Assembly: GCA_946630405.1 (NCBI GenBank)
Contig: CAMOYW010000019.1
Location: 1-9,430, forward strand
DNA from: an uncultured Clostridia bacterium
GTDB taxonomy: Bacteria; Bacillota; Clostridia; Lachnospirales; CAG-274
Reading direction: 5' to 3'
DNA: 9,430 nt
Shown: positions 1-4,739 of the stretch, piece by piece
Layout of the letters: each line of letters begins with the position of its first letter
Position numbering within the stretch: position 1 is the stretch's first letter
The notes under the pieces: model-generated
The model's input: the letters and a program-made list of their open reading frames with translations, nothing else
The model's database searches: none
What the model was told of the DNA's origin: nothing
Position numbers and translations under genes: made by a program

Positions 1-1663
1 TATTCAGCGATTCCTTTTTGATCGTAAATAAACTTTTATCCGCTTCTCTTAAGAAATTACCGCTTAAATCGTATATACTGAATTTAACATCTGTGGGTTT
101 AAACAGATCCGAACCTTGTACTGCCATATCGATAGTCAAGGTATCATCATAACAGGTTATAATGGTAGCGCCATCACTTATCTCATGTTTTGTTTCGGCA
201 GCCGCCCCGTTAGAGACAAGCTTTTTCTCATTGGCGTATGTTGCCTTAACGCTGTTAAGGACAGTCTCAAATCTCGACATTGCAGGCACAACAAAATCGT
301 TGCTTCCCGATATCTGTGCCTCAGTAGCATATTCGATTCCATCCACAGTGTAATATGCACTTACAGCACCCCAGGGTACGGGAGCAATAAGAGGCACGGA
401 AAAATTACCGTTTGAATCTGTCATCGCCGAATTTTCGGCTATGCTTACAAATGTACTGTCAATAGGTGAAAGTGTCTTTATATCACTCTCTCTTCTTGTT
501 TTGGAAAGCTGCATAAGAGATGCTTTCCTTCTCATCAATCTACCCTTAACGGTTATATTTTGATTGAGAACAGCAGGCATAAACGCATAGTAATATCTTG
601 TGTTATCTCTTTCGAGATTGACATTTATTCTATTGCCTATTATCTGCCTGTAATTATTACTTCTTCCCGAGTTATCGTAATTTCTGGGAGTTTTGGGTTC
701 ATCACCTTCATCAAACGCCTTACCGTTATTATTGGTATCGCCTGTCATATCCGCCCAGGATGTATAGAACCCTTCGGGAGAAAATGCACGGAAATTATAA
801 GTATTTCCCAAAGCAACATCGAGCAGTGTAAGCTTGCCGTCCGCATCCGTCTTATTCTTTAGGTCAGACAGATCCTGATCACTGTCCTCACCCAAAACAG
901 CACTATCGCCGCCCATTTTTTCCATCATTTCATCGGAATCCACTACCGCGCCCTCAAGACTTCCAAGCTTGGATTTCATATCATCTTTAAGCTGAGGTGA
1001 ATATCCGATATAAAGGGTTTGAGCTCCCGTCACCGCATAAATATATGTATTATTCTTTACAACTTCGACCTGTGCCTTTGTAAAGTCGGTTATTTCAACC
1101 GTTTCTTTTTGTCTGTCGGGCAATGAGCTCCAAATCTGATCACCAACATTATAATTTGTCTTTTTATAATAATCGCCGGGTGCCGCATATTTAATACCCT
1201 TAGGTGTCTGATTTGCTTCGGGTGTATATTGTACCCTGACAACACTAAACTTGGGTATAGAATAATAGATATAGTTACCTTTTACGTTTCTTGTTGCTCC
1301 GTCATAATCTTTATTGGTATTTGCAAACTTCGTAAACGAAGGGAAAACTATATTTGTCAAAACGGGCTTGTAAACAGGCTTTACATATATAGTGCTTCGG
1401 CCTTCATCATTAACTCTCTCGTCATAGTTAAGACTAATTACGCCGTTGCTGTAAAGTTCCCCGAGGAAACTTTGTCCAACATTAACTTTAAGATTACCGT
1501 TGGAATCTGCTGTTTTGGTAACAACTCGATTTTGATCTTTATTATAGAAATATACTTTATCGAGAACATAACCATACTTGGTTACATCATCGGTAGCTGT
1601 AAATTCAACTACCGAACCGCTGCTACCATAAAATCCCGCAACATTATTACCGCTTACATCCTT
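1..1663 (-). pseudogene. C-terminal part of large secreted Calx-beta protein, frame-shifted, runs off window
   Basis: This is the continuation of the secreted protein that starts at 3452, read one base out of frame with it. I read 554 consecutive sense codons from AAG (1661-1663) to the window edge. No ATG start or ribosome binding site lies at its beginning; a TAA at 1664-1666 closes the frame just upstream. So it is not an independent gene but the rest of the 3452 reading frame. The product looks extracellular: rich in Asn, Asp, Tyr and Thr, no clear membrane span, and repeated turns of the type DSNGN and DADGK followed by beta-strand-like segments, as in carboxypeptidase-regulatory-like or other Ig-fold modules. 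A stretch reading DTNNNGKAFDEGDEP resembles an acidic calcium-binding loop. I cannot assign a named domain with confidence. The C-terminus, where an anchor (SLH, sortase or dockerin) might sit, is outside the window. Confidence 0.8.
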
Positions 1664-1665
1664 TT
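1647..1665 (-). other. Frameshift site in the Calx-beta protein gene
   Basis: On the coding strand the sequence reads AAT ATA AAA GGA TGT AAG CGG TAA. Skipping one base of the A4 run (1662-1665) gives AAT ATA AAG GAT GTA AGC GGT, and the protein then continues as NIKDVSGNN. The shift is confined to this short stretch, because the second frame is closed by TAA at 1664-1666 and the first frame ends at 1647-1649. A homopolymer miscall, a real one-base insertion and a +1 recoding event would all look like this. Confidence 0.85.
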
Positions 1666-3452
1666 ATATTAAGGCCGTTAAGAGTAACCGTTTTGCTCGT
1701 TGTACCGTCATAATATGTATTTACAACATCACCTGTAGTAAAATCATAAAGTTTTCTCTGTATGTTTTGATTTGCATCGATCTTTTCAAAGGTATACCTC
1801 GTCCAATAATTGTCGAGATTTTCAAATTTTACTTCCGTTCTTTCATGATTTGAATGGTTTGTAACACCGAGTTTAAGATACAGATTACGGTTTTTGTTTG
1901 TAAGCCAAAGTGAGGCACGCTCATAATCCGCCTGCAAACGTCCTGCACTGTTGACGTTACCTGCCCAAGTCTGGTCGGAATCCGTTTCAAATACGCCGTA
2001 ACCTCCTCTGTCGGCACGCCTGTAACAATCGACTTTATAGCTGCTTACACCTACGGTGTCCAATGTCTTTCTCGTGTAGTTAAACGAATAACTGTCTTCA
2101 CCGTATTCATCGACCACAAGAGCACCGTTTTCAAGCTTTGCACCGGCATGACCTTTATGCCATGTACCGCCGTCTGCTTTACCGTCCCAATCCCAATTGG
2201 AACCGTTATAGTTTAAGTCATGTCCATAAACTGCCGATACAGAGTTACCAAGGTAAACTCCGTCCGCATAAGATTCAAGCGAACTGTCGGTATCGGCAGA
2301 ATATGACGACAGGGTCTCGTCCTTCAAATCTTCCCCGATATCCACAGTAACGAGGCTTTTACCGATATTTACATCATCATAAGCGCTAAGCTTTACACCA
2401 AACTTTGTTTGTCTGTCAAACTTATTGGCTTTTACGGTAACCGTTTTTTCGGTCTCGCCGGGTACAAATGCAACTGTTTTGTACTCTATTTCATCGTAAT
2501 AACCTCTGCAGTTGTCAATATCAACGGTAGAAACATAAACCGATGTAAAATACTGCAAGCCTCCGCTTCTTTTTACCTTGATCTCGGCGGTGGGTTTATC
2601 CTTCGTAAGAGTAACGGAACCACCCACAAGCGATACTTGTGCTTCTTCTCTTTCCTCGTCGTCTATAATGGAAACATACGTTGTAGCGTTAGCCTTTAAC
2701 TCAACGTTTTCACCGTCTGCGCCCAAAATAGCCAACATAAACATTTTATCGCTTTCGGCAATATCATTATCTATGATTTTAATTGTTATCTCTTTTTCAC
2801 TCTCACCAGCACCAAAATGAAGTATACTTTCTGCACCTTCCGCACTTTCAAAATACTTCGTCATTTCATTTACGGAATTTTGGATATCATCGGGAGTAAG
2901 AGACTCTTCCTTTTCTTTATCCTTAGGCAGATCAAGGTATTGTGCCTGAGCAGACAAAAGAGGTGAATCTCCCTTTTCCCTTGCATCTGATTTTTCGGTC
3001 GTTGCTCCTGTATCATCAGAAACGATTTGTTCAGAACCTTCACCTATTCCATATGAATTCAAAGCGGCACTTGTTACAACCGAATCATCCGGCATAACAT
3101 ATAGCCCCGAACCCGATACACTCTCATCATAAACAAATTCGCTCGGATCGGGCTTGATTCCGCTGACCTTTTCAAGCACATTTCCCTCTTCATCAAGGAT
3201 TTCATAATCCTCGGAATATGTTGAAAGAAAGTCAGCCGCTTTAAATGCAACCTCGGCAGGTTCTGCCGCACTTCCGTAACGTTTAACTTTTACCTTTAAT
3301 TCACCTTCATTTTCCTTAACATCGTAATTACCATATTCAAAATCAAAGTACGATGTAGAGGACGCTTCTTCTGCATGTATAAATGTCACCGAAGACACAA
3401 GCATAACAGCCGACAGCGCTGAGCTTATCGTCCTTTTTAACTTGCTTTTCAT
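1647..3452 (-). CDS. Secreted Calx-beta domain protein, N-terminal part up to a frameshift
   Basis: The 601-residue frame encodes the start of a large exported protein. Residues 1-27 form a signal peptide: basic start MKSKLKR, a hydrophobic core and cleavage near FIHA/EE. Residues about 36-265 look like a Calx-beta domain: YDVKENEGELKVKVKRYG at the front, and FGAGESEKEITIKIIDND followed by an AESDKMFMLAI strand at the back. The two halves are separated by an acidic, Ser-rich insertion (about 95-205). Residues about 272-372 look like a second Calx-beta domain (VTLTKDKPTAEIKVKRSGG, then FVPGETEKTVTV). Residues about 400-597 are a Trp/Tyr/Asn-rich beta region I cannot name. Calx-beta domains are calcium-linked beta sandwiches common in adhesins and cell-surface proteins, so a surface or extracellular role is inferred. 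The start is supported by AAGGAG eight bases before ATG. The last four residues (GCKR) and the TAA stop arise from a frame change; the adjacent frame continues to the window edge. Confidence 0.8.
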   Translation of the reverse strand: MKSKLKRTISSALSAVMLVSSVTFIHAEEASSTSYFDFEYGNYDVKENEGELKVKVKRYGSAAEPAEVAFKAADFLSTYSEDYEILDEEGNVLEKVSGIKPDPSEFVYDESVSGSGLYVMPDDSVVTSAALNSYGIGEGSEQIVSDDTGATTEKSDAREKGDSPLLSAQAQYLDLPKDKEKEESLTPDDIQNSVNEMTKYFESAEGAESILHFGAGESEKEITIKIIDNDIAESDKMFMLAILGADGENVELKANATTYVSIIDDEEREEAQVSLVGGSVTLTKDKPTAEIKVKRSGGLQYFTSVYVSTVDIDNCRGYYDEIEYKTVAFVPGETEKTVTVKANKFDRQTKFGVKLSAYDDVNIGKSLVTVDIGEDLKDETLSSYSADTDSSLESYADGVYLGNSVSAVYGHDLNYNGSNWDWDGKADGGTWHKGHAGAKLENGALVVDEYGEDSYSFNYTRKTLDTVGVSSYKVDCYRRADRGGYGVFETDSDQTWAGNVNSAGRLQADYERASLWLTNKNRNLYLKLGVTNHSNHERTEVKFENLDNYWTRYTFEKIDANQNIQRKLYDFTTGDVVNTYYDGTTSKTVTLNGLNIKGCKR

Positions 3453-3460
3453 CTTTTCAG

Positions 3461-3468
3461 CTCCTTTC
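3461..3468 (-). promoter_or_regulatory. Ribosome binding site of the Calx-beta protein gene
   Basis: The coding strand reads GAAAGGAG here, eight bases before the ATG at 3450-3452. It fixes this ATG as the start and agrees with the signal peptide that follows immediately. Confidence 0.8.
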
Positions 3469-3515
3469 CTTTAAGCATACTTTAAAATCAAAAATCAAAT
3501 TTTTGCTTTTAAAGC

Positions 3516-3549
3516 TCGTTTTATCGAACATCCTTCCCCCATAAAACGA
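3516..3549 (-). repeat. Inverted repeat just upstream of the Calx-beta protein gene
   Basis: Perfect 9-bp arms TCGTTTTAT (3516-3524) and ATAAAACGA (3541-3549) enclose a 16-base loop. In minus-strand RNA the loop begins with GGGGGAAGG and an ATG, which opens a 24-codon frame (3531 to 3457) whose TGA stop lies next to the ribosome binding site of the large gene. The hairpin is clear in the sequence; any leader-peptide role is speculative. Confidence 0.45.
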
Positions 3550-3552
3550 TTT

Positions 3553-3592
3553 AAAACAAAAAACGGTAGAGTACGGTCTGCTTTGCCTACCG
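3553..3592 (-). terminator. Intrinsic terminator-like hairpin 100 bases before the Calx-beta protein start
   Basis: Minus-strand RNA forms CGGTAG/CTACCG (3587-3592 with 3564-3569; six base pairs plus a possible G-U) followed at once by TTTTTTGTTTT. The CGGT of the 5' arm could instead pair with an ACCG inside the loop (3574-3577), giving a weaker alternative hairpin. No protein gene lies just upstream, so this either ends a non-coding RNA or attenuates the downstream gene. Confidence 0.6.
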
Positions 3593-3615
3593 AATCAAAC
3601 CGAATTCTGCAATAA

Positions 3616-3663
3616 TTTTATCGTGAACGACAATAATAATCAGTCGTTCACTATATGATAAAG
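3616..3663 (-). repeat. Strong hairpin with perfect 9-bp core
   Basis: GTGAACGAC (3623-3631) and GTCGTTCAC (3643-3651) are perfect complements around an 11-base AT-rich loop. The stem can be continued by TTTATC (3617-3622) with GATAAA (3657-3662) across a five-base bulge. There is no U-tract after it, so it is not a terminator; it lies between the long hairpin at 3661-3715 and the terminator at 3553-3592. Confidence 0.6.
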
Positions 3664-3715
3664 CTCATAAATAATCAGACTCAAACAAGTTTAAGCCTGA
3701 TTATTTAATAAGCTT
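3661..3715 (-). repeat. Long imperfect inverted repeat (26/27-base arms)
   Basis: Arms 3661-3686 and 3689-3715 pair almost end to end, with a two-base gap between them, one unpaired base and three substituted positions. In minus-strand RNA all three substitutions are G-U wobbles; in plus-strand RNA they would be A-C mismatches. This favours a structure maintained in minus-strand RNA. It does not look like an insertion sequence end, as no transposase or target duplication is seen. Confidence 0.65.
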
Positions 3716-3756
3716 ACTATAGGTTAAATAACTTCCAATTAAAACCATAACATTTA

Positions 3757-3853
3757 TTGTCACTTTCCCGTCACCTATTCTTTAAGTCCTCTCACCAAAA
3801 CGCTAAGGCATCGACATCAAGTCCTCTCGTCATATTGGCAAAAAAACTGACAA
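3757..3853 (-). ncRNA. Candidate structured RNA element with a tandem 10-base motif
   Basis: The 97-base stretch is bounded by complementary ends (TTGTCA at 3757-3762, TGACAA at 3848-3853). Inside, CCAA (3795-3798) can pair with TTGG (3835-3838). In the minus strand the motif GAGAGGACTT occurs twice (3819-3828 and 3784-3793), 35 bases apart. Repeated purine-rich motifs inside a closing stem are typical of structured RNA, but I do not recognise a family. With the hairpins and terminator that follow (to 3553) it could be part of one RNA of roughly 300 bases; a -10-like TATTAT lies at 3881-3886 but without a convincing -35. Confidence 0.3.
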
Positions 3854-3923
3854 CAAAACATATTTCAACAAAGTATTTTTATAATACCTATTTAGCGATT
3901 ATTGATTTTTCTTTTTGTATCAT

Positions 3924-3935
3924 CGGATATATCCG
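3924..3935. repeat. 12-bp perfect palindrome
   Basis: CGGATATATCCG is a perfect palindrome about 40 bases upstream of the TATTAT at 3881-3886 on the minus strand. The size and symmetry fit a dimeric repressor site or a small hairpin. There is no second copy in the window, so this is only a suggestion. Confidence 0.3.
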
Positions 3936-3983
3936 TCGTTCCCTGATAACAACATGTTTAATTAAGCCTTAAATATTAATTAC

Positions 3984-4079
3984 AAAACAAAAAAGGGCAC
4001 AGTCACGCCTTGAACACCTTTCGGCTATCCTAACGGTCATAACTGTCACCCCACTTTATGTTATGCAACAAATAATTTT
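3984..4079 (-). ncRNA. Candidate small RNA or riboswitch-like element ending in a U-tract
   Basis: Downstream of a good promoter (4086-4114), about 95 bases of minus-strand RNA end in GCCC followed by six T, G and four T. The 3' part (ACTGT at 3999-4003 and CCC at 3995-3997) can pair with ACAGT (4042-4046) and GGG (4050-4052). The same upstream segment can instead form a perfect GTTATG/CATAAC stem (4038-4043 with 4060-4065), overlapping the first pairing by two bases. A GCC-GAAA-GGT hairpin with a GNRA-type loop lies in the centre. Two exclusive folds before a U-tract are typical of attenuators and riboswitches. I recognise no aptamer core, and the nearest downstream gene is over 500 bases away, so a free small RNA is equally possible. 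Confidence 0.4.
3989..4052 (-). terminator. Terminator-like end downstream of the nitroreductase gene
   Basis: The U-tract (3989-3994, six T in the minus strand) follows a stem made of GGG/CCC and ACAGT/ACTGT around a large, itself structured loop. It is the first terminator-like signal after the nitroreductase stop at 4162, so it may end that unit as well as the small RNA proposed here. The stem is long-range and interrupted, hence moderate confidence. Confidence 0.45.
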
Positions 4080-4085
4080 GTGTAT

Positions 4086-4114
4086 ATAATAACACATTTG
4101 TTAACATAATTCAA
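4086..4114 (-). promoter_or_regulatory. Sigma-A type promoter in front of the candidate small RNA
   Basis: The minus strand reads TTGAAT (4109-4114), 17 bases, then TATTAT (4086-4091). Both boxes are close to consensus with ideal spacing. It lies downstream of the nitroreductase stop codon and points into gene-free DNA, so its transcript would begin near 4079 with no protein frame at its start. Confidence 0.5.
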
Positions 4115-4161
4115 GTATAAAAGCAATTATTTACAAATTATCAAGTTTTTAGTCACAAAAA

Positions 4162-4683
4162 TTATAAATATTTCACATACTCATTTAAAGACTTGCAGCT
4201 TTCATGATTTGCTGTGGGTTTTGAATCTTCTGCTATATAACCTACGGGTAAAAGCAGAACAGACTTTTCATTATCGGGTAAATCAAACAGTTCCTCAACC
4301 TTTGAATTCGGGAAATAATTCACCCAACATGTGCCAAGTCCCTGTTCGGTAGCTTCAAGCATCATATGAGTAGCAACTATACTTACATCCTCAACTCCGG
4401 AATGAATACCCTTTTCACTCTCAAAAGGATTCGTCCATTCCGTTTGCTTATCATATGCAAGAAGTATTACGGTAGACGCTCCGAAAACACAGGGAGTAAG
4501 TTCCGAAAGCTTCTTAAGTGCTTCTTCACTTTGTATCACATACACCCTCTGAGGCTGTATATTTTTCGCAGTGGGAGCAATATTACCCGCTTCAAGTATC
4601 TTATCAAGCTTTTCCTTTTCAACTTTTTGATCAGTAAATTTCCTTACGGAATATCTGCTTTTTGCAAGTTCCAAAAATGTCAT
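4162..4683 (-). CDS. Nitroreductase family FMN-dependent oxidoreductase
   Basis: The 173-residue protein has the size of the small nitroreductase-fold enzymes, which bind FMN as homodimers and reduce nitro compounds, quinones or flavin-like substrates with NAD(P)H in the cytoplasm. The N-terminal SRYSVRKF motif (residues 9-16) supplies the Arg-Ser-x-Arg residues that bind FMN phosphate. The APTAKNIQPQR segment (36-46) matches the usual APSaxNxQPw region. DVSIVATHMMLEATEQGLGTCW (99-120) is the conserved helix followed by the Gly-rich turn, and LLLPVGYIAEDSKP (143-156) is the typical C-terminal strand and loop. The start is set by AAAAGGAGGT five bases before ATG. It lies 56 bases after glgB with a perfect palindrome in the gap, so co-transcription is possible but may be limited. 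The true substrate cannot be read from the sequence. Confidence 0.9.
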   Translation of the reverse strand: MTFLELAKSRYSVRKFTDQKVEKEKLDKILEAGNIAPTAKNIQPQRVYVIQSEEALKKLSELTPCVFGASTVILLAYDKQTEWTNPFESEKGIHSGVEDVSIVATHMMLEATEQGLGTCWVNYFPNSKVEELFDLPDNEKSVLLLPVGYIAEDSKPTANHESCKSLNEYVKYL

Positions 4684-4688
4684 AAAAT

Positions 4689-4698
4689 ACCTCCTTTT
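4689..4698 (-). promoter_or_regulatory. Ribosome binding site of the nitroreductase gene, able to pair with the upstream palindrome
   Basis: The site AAAAGGAGGT sits five bases before ATG. Its GGAGGT (4689-4694) is exactly complementary to ACCTCC in the 3' arm of the palindrome (4706-4711), with 11 bases between. If the palindrome's 5' arm is occupied, the site could therefore be masked. Confidence 0.6.
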
Positions 4699-4704
4699 AA
4701 AACA

Positions 4705-4730
4705 GGGAGGTTTAATATATTAAACCTCCC
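4705..4730 (-). terminator. Perfect 26-bp palindrome between glgB and the nitroreductase gene
   Basis: GGGAGGTTTAATA is followed directly by its exact reverse complement. As minus-strand RNA it can form an 11-bp stem with a TATA loop, ten bases after the glgB stop codon. It is followed by TGTTTTAAAA, a short and impure U-tract, so termination would probably be partial. The symmetry would also suit a DNA-binding dimer. Confidence 0.5.
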
Positions 4731-4739
4731 CAAATATTA

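Larger units (their letters stand above)
3453..4161 (-). other. Long gene-free, structure-rich intergenic region
   Basis: No convincing protein-coding frame exists in these 709 bases; the longest open frame (71 codons, plus strand, from 3757) lacks a ribosome binding site and family resemblance. The stretch is far longer than the other gaps in the window (11 to 178 bases). It carries an ordered series of promoter, hairpins and two terminator-like sites, all sensible on the minus strand and listed separately. The layout suggests one or two untranslated RNAs, or a very long structured leader of the Calx-beta protein gene. I did not find conserved cores of RNase P RNA, tmRNA, SRP RNA, T-box, SAM, TPP, cobalamin or cyclic-di-GMP riboswitches. 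Confidence 0.6.

Noticed and set aside
1229..1672. 147-codon plus-strand open frame
   Set aside because: It lies entirely opposite the continuing frame of the Calx-beta protein, has no ribosome binding site and no family resemblance; it is a shadow of the coding strand.
3661..3715. Insertion sequence end or MITE
   Set aside because: No transposase, no flanking target duplication and no second copy in the window; the one-strand G-U bias fits an RNA hairpin better.
3784..3828. Possible CRISPR or short tandem repeat array from the two AAGTCCTCTC copies
   Set aside because: Only two copies of 10 bases with one 25-base interval exist; CRISPR repeats are longer and more numerous, and no cas genes are present.
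3757..3972. 71-codon plus-strand open frame in the gene-free block
   Set aside because: No ribosome binding site precedes its ATG, the translation resembles no family, and it overlaps hairpin elements that make sense on the other strand.
3984..4079. Known riboswitch classes (cyclic-di-GMP I and II, preQ1, THF, fluoride, guanidine, ZTP)
   Set aside because: I compared the sequence with the conserved cores I remember and none fits; a covariance-model search is still needed to exclude them properly.
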